DNA from: Candidatus Methylopumilus turicensis
GTDB lineage: Bacteria > Pseudomonadota > Gammaproteobacteria > Burkholderiales > Methylophilaceae
Length of the DNA: 64,000 nucleotides
Direction: 5' to 3'
NCBI RefSeq assembly: GCF_000953015.1
Contig: NZ_LN794158.1
Location: 744,001 to 808,000 of the forward strand
Below are positions 43,975 through 54,368 of the stretch, one piece after another. A program made the translations under genes and the position numbers. Each line of letters opens with the position of its first letter. Positions within the stretch are counted from its first letter, which is position 1. The notes beneath the pieces are model-generated. The model was not told the origin of the DNA and ran no database searches. It was given only the letters and a program-made list of their open reading frames with translations.

Positions 43975-45266
43975 TGAGCAATCCTTCCTCCTTGATCTCA
44001 CGCCGTTCTTGCCAACAAGTGTTGGTCGGGAACGTCGCCGTTGGTGGCAATGCATCCGTGGTTGTGCAGTCAATGACCAACACAGATACTGCCGATGCTG
44101 AAGCGACTATTAAGCAAGTGGTGGAGTTGTGGCAGGCTGGATCAGAGATCGTTCGCATTACCGTCAACTCACCCGAAGCTGCAGCCCAAGTCGGTAAGAT
44201 TCGTAAGCAGCTAGATGCGTTAGGCTGCCCAGTGCCGCTAGTGGGGGATTTTCATTACAACGGCCACAAGCTACTGAATGACTATCCTGAGTGTGCGATT
44301 GCGTTAGCAAAGTATCGTATCAATCCTGGTAATGTTGGGAAGGGTAGTAAGCGTGATGATCAGTTTTCAGCCATGATAGAAACAGCGATTAAATACCATA
44401 AGCCTGTGCGTATTGGTGTGAATTGGGGTAGCTTAGACCAAGAAAAAATGGCGCGCATGATGGATAAAAATGCGCAGTTAGCACAGCCATTATCATCAGA
44501 AGCGTTGATGCGCGAAGCGCTCATTCAATCGGCCTTGGAAAGTGCTCAGCATGCGGAAGAGATTGGTTTGGCGCACGATCAAATTATCATTTCTTGCAAG
44601 GTCAGTGATGTGCAAGATTTGGTTTTAGTGTATCGAGATTTAGCTAAGCGGTGCGATTATCCACTGCATCTTGGGCTTACTGAGGCTGGCATGGGGTCTA
44701 AAGGAATTGTCGCCTCAACAGCGGCCTTATCTTTGCTTTTACAAGAGGGGATCGGTGACACCATTCGTATTAGCCTAACTCCCGAACCTGGAGAGTCTCG
44801 CACTAAAGAGGTGATTGTTGCGCAAGAGATTTTGCAAACAATGGGCATACGCTCATTTACCCCACTTGTGACTGCGTGTCCTGGATGTGGAAGAACGACG
44901 TCCACTTACTTTCAAGAGTTAGCCCAAGATATTCAGCGTTACCTCCGAGAACAAATGCCAGTGTGGCGCAAACAATATCCTGGTGTTGAATCGATGAGTG
45001 TTGCTGTGATGGGCTGTGTCGTTAATGGGCCAGGTGAATCAAAACTAGCTAATATTGGGATTAGTTTGCCAGGGACAGGTGAAGTGCCTGTAGCGCCAGT
45101 ATTTGTAGACGGAGAAAAAACCGTGACGCTTAAAGGCGATGCCATTGCGCAAGAATTTCAATCTATCGTCGAGCATTATGTTGCAAAGAACTATGCAGAA
45201 GGTGGCAAGTTACGTAGCCAATCTACAAAAATACCAATTCAATCAATCCCGATTCAATCAATCTAA
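43974..45266 (+). CDS. ispG: 4-hydroxy-3-methylbut-2-enyl diphosphate synthase IspG
   Basis: IspG is the 4Fe-4S enzyme that makes HMBPP in the MEP isoprenoid pathway, upstream of the squalene genes in metabolism. The 430-residue protein has the SMTNTDTAD start of the barrel and the cluster Cys residues in [10 protein letters not shown] (near residue 300) and [10 protein letters not shown]. The C-terminus carries a short in-frame duplication, [11 protein letters not shown], outside the catalytic domain. rodZ overlaps by one base; hisS follows. Confidence 0.96.
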   Translation: MSNPSSLISRRSCQQVLVGNVAVGGNASVVVQSMTNTDTADAEATIKQVVELWQAGSEIVRITVNSPEAAAQVGKIRKQLDALGCPVPLVGDFHYNGHKLLNDYPECAIALAKYRINPGNVGKGSKRDDQFSAMIETAIKYHKPVRIGVNWGSLDQEKMARMMDKNAQLAQPLSSEALMREALIQSALESAQHAEEIGLAHDQIIISCKVSDVQDLVLVYRDLAKRCDYPLHLGLTEAGMGSKGIVASTAALSLLLQEGIGDTIRISLTPEPGESRTKEVIVAQEILQTMGIRSFTPLVTACPGCGRTTSTYFQELAQDIQRYLREQMPVWRKQYPGVESMSVAVMGCVVNGPGESKLANIGISLPGTGEVPVAPVFVDGEKTVTLKGDAIAQEFQSIVEHYVAKNYAEGGKLRSQSTKIPIQSIPIQSI

Positions 45267-45284
45267 GCACAAACGTAACTATTT

Positions 45285-46556
45285 ATGACGCAACAAACAA
45301 AAAACACTAAGTTTCAGAGCATTAAGGGCTTTTATGACACTCTGCCCGAGATGACACCTTTGTGGCAAAAGTTAGAAGATACAGCTCGTTTAGTACTTGG
45401 CCAGTATGGTTATCGCAATATTCGCATGCCGATTGTTGAGCCTACAGATTTGTTTATTCGAAGTGTTGGTGAACATACGGATATTGTAGAAAAAGAAATG
45501 TATTCGTGGGAAGACCCACTCAATGGCGATAGATTAACGCTTAGGCCTGAAGGTACTGCTGGCTGTGTGCGTGCCGTAGTTGAACATAGCCTCACCTATA
45601 ATGGTCCGCAGCGACTTTGGTACACGGGCCCAATGTTTCGTCATGAAAATGTTCAAAAAGGTCGTCAGCGTCAATTTCATCAAATCGGTGTAGAAGCTTT
45701 TGGTTTTGATGGTCCTGATGTTGATGCGGAACAAATCATCTTGCTTGCCCGATTATGGAAAGTACTAGGCATAGCTGATGTTGAGCTGCAACTGAATAGT
45801 ATCGGTGATGCTCATGAGCGAGCGGAGTATAGAAAGTCGCTCATTACTTATTTTGAACAACATTCAGAATTGCTGGACGAAGATGCTAAGCGTCGACTTC
45901 ATACCAATCCACTGCGTATTTTGGATAGCAAAAATCCACGTATGCAAGAGATGATTGAGGGCGCACCAAAGCTGATTGATCACCTGGGCGATGAAACTCG
46001 CCAACATTTTGCTGGTCTTTGTACTAAGCTTGATGATGTGGGCATCGCCTACAAACTCAATTCAAGATTAGTGCGTGGTTTAGATTACTATAATCGTACG
46101 GTTTTTGAGTGGGTGACCACCAAGCTTGGTAGTCAAGGCACGATTGCTGGCGGTGGCCGATATGATAGTTTAGTCGCTCGATTGGGTGGTGATCCAACAC
46201 CAGCTTGCGGATTTGGTATTGGCTTAGAGCGTGTATTTTTGTTGATGCAAGAATACGGCGTGACCGCGCAATCACAGCCAGATGCTTATTTAATTAATGT
46301 TGGTGAGTTAGCTGAATCTGTTGCCGCTAAGACGGCTGAAGCTTTACGTGATGTTGGGCTGTCAGTCATAGTCCACGCGGGTGGTGGAAGTTTTAAGTCG
46401 CAAATGAAAAAAGCGGATCGCAGTGGTGCAAGATTCGCGCTTATTTTAGGCGATGATGAAGTCCAGGCAAATAAGATAGCTGTAAAACCTATGTTAGCTG
46501 CGGGAGAGCAAGTGACTGTTGATTTGTCACATGCGATTGATTTACTTAAAAGATGA
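45285..46556 (+). CDS. hisS: Histidyl-tRNA synthetase
   Basis: HisS charges tRNA-His. The 423-residue class II synthetase has motif 2 in the [15 protein letters not shown] stretch near residue 120, the His-specific [15 protein letters not shown] near 258, motif 3 in [12 protein letters not shown] near 305, and a C-terminal anticodon-binding domain. It sits 18 bases after ispG. In relatives the next gene is yfgM, but here two ABC ATPase genes intervene. Confidence 0.97.
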   Translation: MTQQTKNTKFQSIKGFYDTLPEMTPLWQKLEDTARLVLGQYGYRNIRMPIVEPTDLFIRSVGEHTDIVEKEMYSWEDPLNGDRLTLRPEGTAGCVRAVVEHSLTYNGPQRLWYTGPMFRHENVQKGRQRQFHQIGVEAFGFDGPDVDAEQIILLARLWKVLGIADVELQLNSIGDAHERAEYRKSLITYFEQHSELLDEDAKRRLHTNPLRILDSKNPRMQEMIEGAPKLIDHLGDETRQHFAGLCTKLDDVGIAYKLNSRLVRGLDYYNRTVFEWVTTKLGSQGTIAGGGRYDSLVARLGGDPTPACGFGIGLERVFLLMQEYGVTAQSQPDAYLINVGELAESVAAKTAEALRDVGLSVIVHAGGGSFKSQMKKADRSGARFALILGDDEVQANKIAVKPMLAAGEQVTVDLSHAIDLLKR

Positions 46557-46570
46557 TATAGATAGCTGAT

Positions 46571-47410
46571 ATGACCGAACTCCTTAAAATTGAAGGTTTA
46601 ACCATTTGCCCAATCAATGCGCCTGATCGTAAGTTGGTCAGTAATGTTTCACTTTTAATTGCCCCAGGTAAAACAACATGTGTGGTTGGCGAGTCTGGAA
46701 GTGGCAAAAGCTTAACGGCGTTATCTGTAATGGCATTGCTTTCTGAGCAGTTGATCAGAATGGAAGGCCGCATTTTATTTCAGGGGACTGACCTAGCAAC
46801 CCTGAGTCATGAAGAAATGCGAAAAATTCGTGGCCGTCAAATTGGGATGATTTTCCAAGAACCGATGACGTCTTTAAATCCAGTCCTCACCATCGGCTTT
46901 CAGATTGGTGAGCCATTGAGTGTTCACCTTGGTCTCTCCGGTGATGCCTTAAATAAAAAAGTAGCTGCATTATTAGAGCAAGTCGGTATTCCTTCTGATC
47001 GGGCTAATAGTTATCCTGATGAGTTATCAGGCGGACAAAGACAGCGGGTAATGATCGCAATGAGTATTGCTTGTGAGCCACGCATGTTAATTGCCGATGA
47101 GCCAACAACAGCATTGGATGTCACCGTACAAGCGCAAGTGTTAAATCTCCTAGATAGTCTGAAGACAAGCATGAACATGGGCATGCTGCTCATTACGCAT
47201 GACTTTGGCGTCGTAGCCGATGTGGCAGACGATGTTGTTGTCATGTTTAGAGGGGAAGTGGTTGAGTCCGGATCGGTTGCTGATGTGCTTAATCATCCGA
47301 AGCATCCATACACAAAAGCACTACTAGATTGCGTACCCGACGCCGAAGGTAAAAAACCGCTCAAGCCAATTGATTATGCATGGCTCAATACAGAACAGGA
47401 GCAAGCATGA
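46571..47410 (+). CDS. Peptide-type ABC transporter ATP-binding protein (DppD/OppD-like)
   Basis: This 279-residue ATPase has Walker A GESGSGKSLT (near residue 38), a Q-loop in FQEPMTSLNPV, the signature LSGGQRQR and Walker B MLIADEPTTALD. The C-terminal HPYTKALLDCVP segment is typical of the oligopeptide/dipeptide/nickel class. No permease or binding-protein gene is adjacent, so the substrate is unknown; it resembles the two-ATPase part of a Yej/Dpp system. It overlaps the next ATPase by four bases (ATGA). Confidence 0.9.
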   Translation: MTELLKIEGLTICPINAPDRKLVSNVSLLIAPGKTTCVVGESGSGKSLTALSVMALLSEQLIRMEGRILFQGTDLATLSHEEMRKIRGRQIGMIFQEPMTSLNPVLTIGFQIGEPLSVHLGLSGDALNKKVAALLEQVGIPSDRANSYPDELSGGQRQRVMIAMSIACEPRMLIADEPTTALDVTVQAQVLNLLDSLKTSMNMGMLLITHDFGVVADVADDVVVMFRGEVVESGSVADVLNHPKHPYTKALLDCVPDAEGKKPLKPIDYAWLNTEQEQA

Positions 47411-48210
47411 GTGAATTCATTTTAAAAGCACGAGAGCTTAATAAGTTTTACACGCAACGTGCTGGACGTTTTGGATTTGGTACTAAGCAAGTGAAAGCCT
47501 TAGACAATGTCAGTCTTGCATTACGTCATGCCAGCACCTTGGCAGTGGTCGGTGAATCTGGCAGCGGTAAATCCACGTTAGCGAGATGTCTGTTACAATT
47601 ACAACCCTTGGATGGGGGCTCGGTATTTTTCCAAGGTCGTGATCTGGCGGAGTTGCCAGCAAATGAATTGAGACAGCAGCGACGTCATTTGCAAATGATT
47701 TTTCAAGATCCTTTCGCTTCGCTTAATCCAAGAATGCGAGTAGGAGAGATTGTCGCAGAAGGCTTGTTAGTGCATGGACTCGGAAGTAAAGACGAGCGTT
47801 TCGAAAAGGCATTGAGTATGCTTAAACGTGTTGGGCTAAGTGAGTCTGACATGAAAAAATATCCCCATGAATTTTCAGGTGGCCAGCGTCAAAGAATCGG
47901 CATTGCAAGAGCGTTGGTGCTATCGCCTAAGGTAGTGGTTTGTGATGAGCCTGTTTCTGCACTTGATGTATCAATTCAGGCACAGATTTTATTGCTTCTC
48001 AAAGAGTTGCAGCAGGAGATGTCCCTAAGCTATATTTTTATTAGTCACGATTTGAGAGTTGTTCGCCATATCGCAGATGAAATAGCGGTGATGCATCAGG
48101 GCAAAATAGTTGAGACTGGGAGTATTCAAGCAGTCTATGGCGACCCACAAGAGCAATATACAAAAAATCTTTTAAAAGCGATTCCTGGACAAAAAAGAAA
48201 AGTCGCATAA
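47407..48210 (+). CDS. Peptide-type ABC transporter ATP-binding protein (DppF/OppF-like)
   Basis: This 267-residue ATPase is the DppF/OppF-type partner of the preceding gene, with Walker A GESGSGKST near residue 44, FQDPFASLNPR as Q-loop, FSGGQRQRIGIARAL as signature and VVCDEPVSALD as Walker B. The two presumably form a heterodimer with permeases encoded elsewhere. ATG 47407 overlaps the previous stop. The pair interrupts the usual hisS-yfgM order. Confidence 0.9.
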   Translation: MSEFILKARELNKFYTQRAGRFGFGTKQVKALDNVSLALRHASTLAVVGESGSGKSTLARCLLQLQPLDGGSVFFQGRDLAELPANELRQQRRHLQMIFQDPFASLNPRMRVGEIVAEGLLVHGLGSKDERFEKALSMLKRVGLSESDMKKYPHEFSGGQRQRIGIARALVLSPKVVVCDEPVSALDVSIQAQILLLLKELQQEMSLSYIFISHDLRVVRHIADEIAVMHQGKIVETGSIQAVYGDPQEQYTKNLLKAIPGQKRKVA

Positions 48211-48265
48211 GGGTGACTAGAGAGCACAGTTTTTTTGATTAACAGTTGTAGGTAAGGATATTGGT

Positions 48266-48900
48266 ATGGCATACGATTTTGAAGAACAAGAGCAGTTGGA
48301 TGAGTTTAAAGCGTGGTGGAAGCTACACGGTCAAAAAACGATTGCTGTCGTGGCAATTTTAGTTGTCAGCTACCTAGGTTATCAAGGTTGGCATTATTAT
48401 CAAGATCAGCAATCACTAAAAGCTTCTGCACAATACGAAAGTTTGCTTAAGTTAGATATGACCGACGCTAAAAACCTCAAGGCAATTCAAGCAGCTTCTG
48501 CGCAGTTGATGGACAACTACCCAAGCACACCCTATGCCGGTCGTGCAGCTTTAACTGCGGCAAAAGCAAACTTCCAAGCAAATGAACTTAAAAGTGCTAA
48601 ATCACAATTGGAGTGGGCGGCGAAAAATGCTAAAGAAGATGCTATTCAAGCAATGGCATTGCTGGGCTTGCATCCTTGCAGTTTGAAGAAAAAGACTATG
48701 CTGGTGCACTAAAAACGCTGAGTGAAAATCATACTTCTGGTTTTGATGGTTTATTTGCTGATCTCAAAGGGGATATTTTAGTCGCTCAAGGTAAAACGGC
48801 GGATGCCAAAATCGCTTACAAAGAAGCACTTGAAAAGCTAGATTCTCAGGGCAAACTTTTGAAATTCACTCAACATAAATTAGAAGTGTTAGGTAATTAG
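48266..48900 (+). pseudogene. yfgM: YfgM-like periplasmic chaperone/translocon protein, frameshifted
   Basis: YfgM is a single-span TPR protein that works with PpiD at the SecYEG translocon. The first 135 codons (membrane helix about residues 22-42, then TPR helices) are normal to AMALLGL, after which the frame shifts to a junk end at 48712. The true C-terminal part resumes one frame over, FEEKDYAGALKTLSENHTSG, up to 48900. Adding one G after 48670 restores LASLQFEE and a 211-residue protein of normal length. It is a one-base deletion, real or a sequencing error. bamB follows by overlap. Confidence 0.85.
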
Positions 48901-50072
48901 TGTTGAAATTCTTTAAGACAGCAACGCTCTTAATCACCCTTGCCTTGGGTGCTTGCAGCTCTATTACAGACCTAAAAGAAGATATGTCCGAACGATTGTT
49001 CGGGCGAGGAAGTAACGAGACACCATCAGAGCTTCTTGAGATAAAAACGACAGCCCAGATTAAAGTGCTTTGGAGCACGCATTTAGGTGATAGCCTAGAT
49101 GCTGACTTTACTACTGTTTTGGACAATGGGTTTATTTATGCAGCCAGTGCTAATGGTGAAATAACAAAAGTAAGTGTGGCTGATGGTAAGCAGATCTGGA
49201 AAATTAATAGTGGTGAAATGCTTAGTGGCGGTGTTGGACTTGGTAATAACTTGCTTTTACTAGGGTCTGCAAAAGGTTATGTATTGGCCTACGACTTATC
49301 CGGAAAATTGCTATGGAAGTCAAAAGTGAGCAGTCAAGTTTTGAGTGCGCCTAAGTCTGATGACAGCGTTGTTGTTGTTCGATGTGGCGATAGCCGTATT
49401 TACGGTTTAAATGCCAAAGATGGTTCTAAGAAGTGGGTTTATGAGCGTGCAACGCCAGCCTTATCTTTAAGAAGCAGTGCTGGCATAGTATTAGATGGTG
49501 GCGCTGCTTATGCAGGCTTTGCGGGTGGTAAATTAATCGCTCTCAGAGTTGATGATGGCAAGGTTGTTTGGGAGGTCTCAGTCGCTCAACCAAAGGGAAC
49601 CACTGAAATCGAACGTATTGCTGATATCACAAGCAATCCAGTTGTTGATGGAAGCCTGGTTTACGCAGTTGCCTACCAAGGGAAAATCGCCGCGGTAGAT
49701 CGCGCAACAGGTCGATTGGCCTGGTCACGTGAAATTTCAAGCTATACGGGCTTAAATGCTGAGGATGCAAAAGTTTATGTTACGCATGCTAACAGCGCCG
49801 TCTATTCTCTTGATTTTGCGACTGGAAAAACCTTTTGGCGCCAGGCAGATCTTAAGCAGCGCCGCATCTCAGCGCCTCTGCCAATGGGCAACCTAATAGC
49901 GCTTGGGGATGTGGAGGGCTATGTGCATCTCCTTAATCGTGAGGATGGATCGTTTGCCGCGCGGTTACAATTAGAAGATTCAGCAATAATGCCTCAAATG
50001 CTTGCAGTTGGTGCTTCCACAATCATCGCACAAACCCGAAAAGGTGGCATATACGCCATCTCTATTAAGTAA
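48900..50072 (+). CDS. bamB: Outer membrane assembly lipoprotein BamB
   Basis: BamB is the beta-propeller lipoprotein of the BAM complex that inserts outer-membrane proteins. The 390-residue protein has a lipobox LALGACSS (Cys about residue 19) and repeated PQQ-like propeller blades, with recurring WK/VYALD-type segments such as GKQIWKINSG and GRLAWSREIS. The start is GTG 48900, sharing a base with the yfgM stop; TTG 48903 is the next option. der follows by three bases. Confidence 0.93.
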   Translation: MLKFFKTATLLITLALGACSSITDLKEDMSERLFGRGSNETPSELLEIKTTAQIKVLWSTHLGDSLDADFTTVLDNGFIYAASANGEITKVSVADGKQIWKINSGEMLSGGVGLGNNLLLLGSAKGYVLAYDLSGKLLWKSKVSSQVLSAPKSDDSVVVVRCGDSRIYGLNAKDGSKKWVYERATPALSLRSSAGIVLDGGAAYAGFAGGKLIALRVDDGKVVWEVSVAQPKGTTEIERIADITSNPVVDGSLVYAVAYQGKIAAVDRATGRLAWSREISSYTGLNAEDAKVYVTHANSAVYSLDFATGKTFWRQADLKQRRISAPLPMGNLIALGDVEGYVHLLNREDGSFAARLQLEDSAIMPQMLAVGASTIIAQTRKGGIYAISIK

Positions 50073-50075
50073 GAC

Positions 50076-51566
50076 ATGTTACCTACCATTGTTCTCGTCG
50101 GTCGACCAAACGTCGGCAAATCCACACTCTTTAACCGACTCACTAAAAGCCGTGATGCACTCGTCGCAGACCTTCCTGGTTTGACACGCGATCGCCATTA
50201 CGGAAGAGGTGTTGGCGGAGATAAACCTTTTCTTGTCGTTGATACAGGCGGGTTTGAGCCAACTGCTGAGTCTGGCATCATGAAAGAAATGGCGCGTCAA
50301 ACCTTGCTCGCCATTGATGAAGCCGATGTGATTATTTTTGTGGTGGATGGCCGTCAAGGGGTAAGCCCGCAAGATAAAGTCATTGCCAATCGCTTACGCA
50401 AAAGTCAGCGCCCGGTATTGCTGGCGGTGAATAAAACTGAAGGCATGCAACGCGCTGTGGTCAGTGCTGAATTCCATGAGTTAGGTTTGGGTGATCCACT
50501 CTCAATTTCATCAGCCCACGGTGAAGGTGTGCGAGATTTAGTAGAGTTAGCACTAGAACCTTTTGCTGACCCTGCAGATGCTGCACCGTTCAATGAAGAA
50601 GACGCACCAAAGGTTGCTATTGTTGGGCGTCCCAATGTTGGTAAATCGACGTTGGTGAATGCATTGCTGGGTGAAGAGCGCGTAATTGCCTTCGATCAGC
50701 CAGGAACCACCCGTGATTCAATTTATATTGATTTAGAAAAGAACGGCAAACATTACACCATTATTGACACCGCCGGTGTACGTAAGCGTGGCAAGGTTTT
50801 TGAAGCGATTGAGAAATTTTCTGTTATCAAAACTATTCAGGCCATTGAGGAAGCGAACGTAGCGATTTTAGTGGTGGATGCACAAGAAGGCATTACTGAA
50901 CAAGATGCACACGTAGCTGCTTATATTCTTGAAACAGGCCGTGCATTGGTTGTAGCTATTAATAAATGGGATGGTTTAAAAGAGGACGAACGCGATTGGA
51001 TTAAACGTGAAATTGACCGTAAACTTCAATTTTTAGACTTTGCCAAATTCCATTACATTTCAGCGTTGCGTAAAAAAGGGCTTCCTGAGTTATTCACTTC
51101 AGTGGATGGTGCTTACAAAGCGGCGATGGCTAAGCTTTCAACACCACAGCTTACTCGCGTATTAATTGATGCGATTGCGCAACATCAACCACCAATTAGT
51201 AAAGGGATTCGTCCTAAATTACGTTATGCCCACCAAGGCGGAAGCAACCCACCGATTGTGGTAATTCATGGGAATCACGTCGATGGTGTTAAGGATACAT
51301 ACAAGCGCTTTTTGGAAGGTGTGTTCCGTAAGACATTTCAACTTACTGGTACCCCTTTGCGTGTGCAGTTCAATCAGGGTGATAACCCTTTTTCTGAGCC
51401 TGATAAACGCGTTCAAGGTGAAGGGATTGTCAGTATGCGTAGACGGAAGACTGCCCAAAGAGCTGAGTTGAACGCTCGCAAAAATGATGAAGTGAAGCAA
51501 GGCAAGCACAAAGCTTCTGGTCTTGAAATTGCTAAACGAGCGCCTAAGAAAAAGAAATCATCATAG
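50076..51566 (+). CDS. der: Ribosome-associated GTPase Der (EngA)
   Basis: Der is an essential double GTPase for 50S subunit maturation. The 496-residue protein has two G domains, each with GRPNVGKST (near residues 8 and 187), DTGGFE and DTAGVR switch motifs, and NKTE/NKWD specificity motifs, then a KH-like C-terminal domain and a basic tail ending KKKKSS. It closes the conserved cluster before a terminator. Confidence 0.97.
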   Translation: MLPTIVLVGRPNVGKSTLFNRLTKSRDALVADLPGLTRDRHYGRGVGGDKPFLVVDTGGFEPTAESGIMKEMARQTLLAIDEADVIIFVVDGRQGVSPQDKVIANRLRKSQRPVLLAVNKTEGMQRAVVSAEFHELGLGDPLSISSAHGEGVRDLVELALEPFADPADAAPFNEEDAPKVAIVGRPNVGKSTLVNALLGEERVIAFDQPGTTRDSIYIDLEKNGKHYTIIDTAGVRKRGKVFEAIEKFSVIKTIQAIEEANVAILVVDAQEGITEQDAHVAAYILETGRALVVAINKWDGLKEDERDWIKREIDRKLQFLDFAKFHYISALRKKGLPELFTSVDGAYKAAMAKLSTPQLTRVLIDAIAQHQPPISKGIRPKLRYAHQGGSNPPIVVIHGNHVDGVKDTYKRFLEGVFRKTFQLTGTPLRVQFNQGDNPFSEPDKRVQGEGIVSMRRRKTAQRAELNARKNDEVKQGKHKASGLEIAKRAPKKKKSS

Positions 51567-51586
51567 CGTTTTCATATTTTGGTCTC

Positions 51587-51626
51587 AAAAAAAAGCACCA
51601 CGAAATTCAGCGGTGCTTTTTTATAA
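51587..51626. terminator. Terminator between der and bamD
   Basis: AAAAGCACC (51591-51599) pairs with GGTGCTTTT (51612-51620), with A- and T-runs on both sides, serving the convergent genes. Confidence 0.85.
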
Positions 51627-51642
51627 ATGAAACTCTCGGTAT

Positions 51643-52449
51643 TTAGTTATAGAGACTTTCCCAAAATTTCCACCAAACACGTTCATCTGATGGAGCCCCT
51701 TTAGCGAGCATTTTGCTGTTTGGGTAATTCGTTTGAAGTACTCGCATGGTATCTTCTTTAAGATCTTGCATTTGCAAAAGGTCGTAAGCACTGATCATAA
51801 TGACAAGTGCTTCTTCCAAGCTGGTTGATTGAGGATAGTTTTCAATTACGTACTTACAACGATTAACAGAGGCCAAGTAAGCTTGGCGCTTCATGTAATA
51901 GCGAGCCACATGGAGCTCATGCGCGGCAAGTGCATTGACAAGATAAGTCATCCGTAAAGCACTGTCTTTTGCATAGCGACTGTCAGGGTAACGCGTTAAT
52001 AGCTCTTTAAAAGCTAGGAACGATGCGTTCATTGCTTTAGGATCTCGATCATTGATTTCTTGGCTAGTAAGCTTGTCGACGACGCCGCGCTCGGTGAAGC
52101 TTGCAAGACCGCGTATGTAATAAGCGTAGTCAACATTAGGGTGGTTAGGATGAAGCTTAATAAAGCGTTCAGCCGCTGCAGTGCAAGAGACGGGATCAGA
52201 TTTTTTATAAAAGGCAAAAGCCGTTTCAAGTTGCGCCTGAGCAGCATATTTGCCGTGAGGATAACGAGACTCGAGTGTTTTAAAAAGCTTAATGGCTTTT
52301 TCGTAGTCGCGATCACGCATTTTTGTGCTCGCTTCTTGATAGATCCGCTCTGCTGGCCAAGACTTTGTTTCATCTAACTCGGTTGGTGCGCCGAAAATAC
52401 TGCAACCTGTGAGCCAGATTGCTACAAAAAACGCTAAACTGTATTTCAT
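51643..52449 (-). CDS. bamD: Outer membrane assembly lipoprotein BamD
   Basis: BamD is the essential TPR lipoprotein of the BAM complex. The 268-residue protein has a lipobox WLTGCS (Cys about residue 16) and five TPR-like helical repeats with the typical YEKAIKLFKTLESRYPHGKYA first unit. It is divergent from rluD, the usual arrangement in betaproteobacteria. Confidence 0.95.
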   Translation of the reverse strand: MKYSLAFFVAIWLTGCSIFGAPTELDETKSWPAERIYQEASTKMRDRDYEKAIKLFKTLESRYPHGKYAAQAQLETAFAFYKKSDPVSCTAAAERFIKLHPNHPNVDYAYYIRGLASFTERGVVDKLTSQEINDRDPKAMNASFLAFKELLTRYPDSRYAKDSALRMTYLVNALAAHELHVARYYMKRQAYLASVNRCKYVIENYPQSTSLEEALVIMISAYDLLQMQDLKEDTMRVLQTNYPNSKMLAKGAPSDERVWWKFWESLYN

Positions 52450-52495
52450 TGATCGAATACCTAATATTGATTTAATTTAAAGCTGATTATAACTG

Positions 52496-53575
52496 ATGAC
52501 TCAAAACACACCTATTGCTCTTATTATCCCACAAGACTTAGGAGGATTGCGTCTCGACCAAGCATTGCAACGCATGATGCCAGAACACTCAAGATCTCGA
52601 TTACAAGCTTGGATCAAAGAAGGTTTGGTGACGTTGGATGGTGAAACAAGTACGTCAAAAAGTAAGGTTTGGGGCGGTGAAGCTGTTTCAGTCATTACAA
52701 AAGAAAAGCCCGAAATGACCGCTTTTATTGCACAAGATATTCCACTCAATATTGTGTATGAGGACGATCATATTTTAGTCGTCAATAAGCCTGCCGGAAT
52801 GGTCGTTCATCCCGCTGCAGGAAACTGGGATGGCACTTTGCTAAATGCTATTTTGCATCATGTCCCGCACGCGAGCGAATTGCCTCGTGCTGGGATTGTG
52901 CACCGCCTGGATAAAGATACCAGTGGTTTGCTTGTCATTGCCAAAACACTTGCAGCGCAGACCAGCCTCGTCAGACAGTTACAGGCTCGCACAGTCAAGC
53001 GTGAATATCGAACGATTGTCTGGGGGCAGGTTTGGCGTAACGGTAAGATTGATCAGCCAATTGGCCGTCACTCACATTCTCGAACCAAGATGGCGATTAA
53101 TAAGATGGGTAAGCCTGCTGTCACGCGCTATGAAGTCTTGGAGCGTTTCGCAGTTCATACCTATTTACGATGCAATTTAGAAACGGGTCGCACCCATCAG
53201 ATCCGCGTTCATATGCAATTTCTAAAAGCCCCCATTGTTGGTGATTCCGTGTATGGCTATAAAGGAATTATCCCGCATAGAGCCATGACTCAAACATTAA
53301 GGGACTTTGTTCAGGGCTTTGATAGACAAGCACTACACGCCATTAAATTGGGTTTAATTCATCCTGCCACTAACGAGCCGATGGAATGGCAAATTGAATT
53401 GGCTGATGACATGAAAGCCTTGTTGGAGGCCATGCGTCATGAAGATGCGCCGCTTGAAGAGCCATTTGAGTTTAGTGAGGACCCTTATTTGTCTGATGAA
53501 GACTATGAAGATGACGATTTTGATGATCAAGATGATTTAGAACCTCTTGAAGACGGCGATGAGGATGTTGAGTAA
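52496..53575 (+). CDS. rluD: 23S rRNA pseudouridine synthase RluD
   Basis: RluD makes pseudouridines 1911, 1915 and 1917 in 23S rRNA helix 69. The 359-residue protein has an N-terminal S4 domain (RLDQALQRMMPEHSRSRLQAWI) and the catalytic HRLDKDTSGLLVIAK motif, with the Asp nucleophile near residue 139. The last 40 or so residues form a very acidic tail of Glu and Asp, longer than in E. coli RluD. pgeF overlaps the 3' end, as is common. Confidence 0.95.
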   Translation: MTQNTPIALIIPQDLGGLRLDQALQRMMPEHSRSRLQAWIKEGLVTLDGETSTSKSKVWGGEAVSVITKEKPEMTAFIAQDIPLNIVYEDDHILVVNKPAGMVVHPAAGNWDGTLLNAILHHVPHASELPRAGIVHRLDKDTSGLLVIAKTLAAQTSLVRQLQARTVKREYRTIVWGQVWRNGKIDQPIGRHSHSRTKMAINKMGKPAVTRYEVLERFAVHTYLRCNLETGRTHQIRVHMQFLKAPIVGDSVYGYKGIIPHRAMTQTLRDFVQGFDRQALHAIKLGLIHPATNEPMEWQIELADDMKALLEAMRHEDAPLEEPFEFSEDPYLSDEDYEDDDFDDQDDLEPLEDGDEDVE

Positions 53576-54296
53576 AACAGACTTCATCATTCCCGATTGG
53601 CCAGCACCTGCCAATGTAAAAGCCATTCAGACCACGCGAAATGGTGGTTTTAGTGTTGCGCCATATCACAGCTTAAATTTAGGCGAGCATGTGCAAGATG
53701 ATGCTTTGTCTGTGACTAAGAATCGTCAATTATTAAGGCAGTATTTACCATCGGAGCCTGTGTGGCTCAATCAAGTGCATGGCATTGAGGTCATTGATGC
53801 AGCAATAAGCCCGTGTTTGGAAGATGCTGATGCATCCTTCAGTACACATAAAAATGTCGTTTGTGTCACGATGACGGCTGATTGCTTGCCTGTGTTGCTA
53901 TGCAATCAAGAGGGGACTGCTGTTGCCGCTATCCATGCTGGTTGGCGTAGTTTGTGTGATGGGGTGATTGAAGCGACGATTAAAACGCTAGGTATGCAAT
54001 CTTCAGACTTAATGGCTTGGCTTGGGCCGGCGATTGGCCCGAAGGCTTTTGAAGTGGGTCATGAGGTGCTTTTAGCTTTTATGACGCAAGATACACAAGC
54101 TGAGCAGGCATTTAGTCCTGTAGGTAACAAATGGCTGGCTGATTTGTATTTAATCGCAAGACAACGCTTAAATAAGCAAGGCATTACCAAAATATACGGT
54201 GGTGGCGAATGTACTTATCACAATTCAGACCAATATTTTTCATTTAGACGTGACGGCATTACTGGCCGCATGGCAACAATGATTTGGTTTGAATGA
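53559..54296 (+). CDS. pgeF: Peptidoglycan editing factor PgeF (YfiH/laccase-domain)
   Basis: PgeF is a multicopper-like zinc hydrolase that removes wrongly built muropeptide precursors; relatives deaminate or phosphorylyse purine nucleosides. The 245-residue protein has the metal ligands in NQVHGIEV, MTADCLP and AIHAGWRS. I chose ATG 53559, with GAAG six bases earlier; another ATG follows two codons later. It overlaps rluD by 17 bases. Confidence 0.93.
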   Translation: MRMLSKTDFIIPDWPAPANVKAIQTTRNGGFSVAPYHSLNLGEHVQDDALSVTKNRQLLRQYLPSEPVWLNQVHGIEVIDAAISPCLEDADASFSTHKNVVCVTMTADCLPVLLCNQEGTAVAAIHAGWRSLCDGVIEATIKTLGMQSSDLMAWLGPAIGPKAFEVGHEVLLAFMTQDTQAEQAFSPVGNKWLADLYLIARQRLNKQGITKIYGGGECTYHNSDQYFSFRRDGITGRMATMIWFE

Positions 54297-54368
54297 GCAG
54301 GTCTTGACACCTCGTTTATAATATCTCCTCAGCAATAAGAAACCTTATACAAAGAAACCAAATAATCA

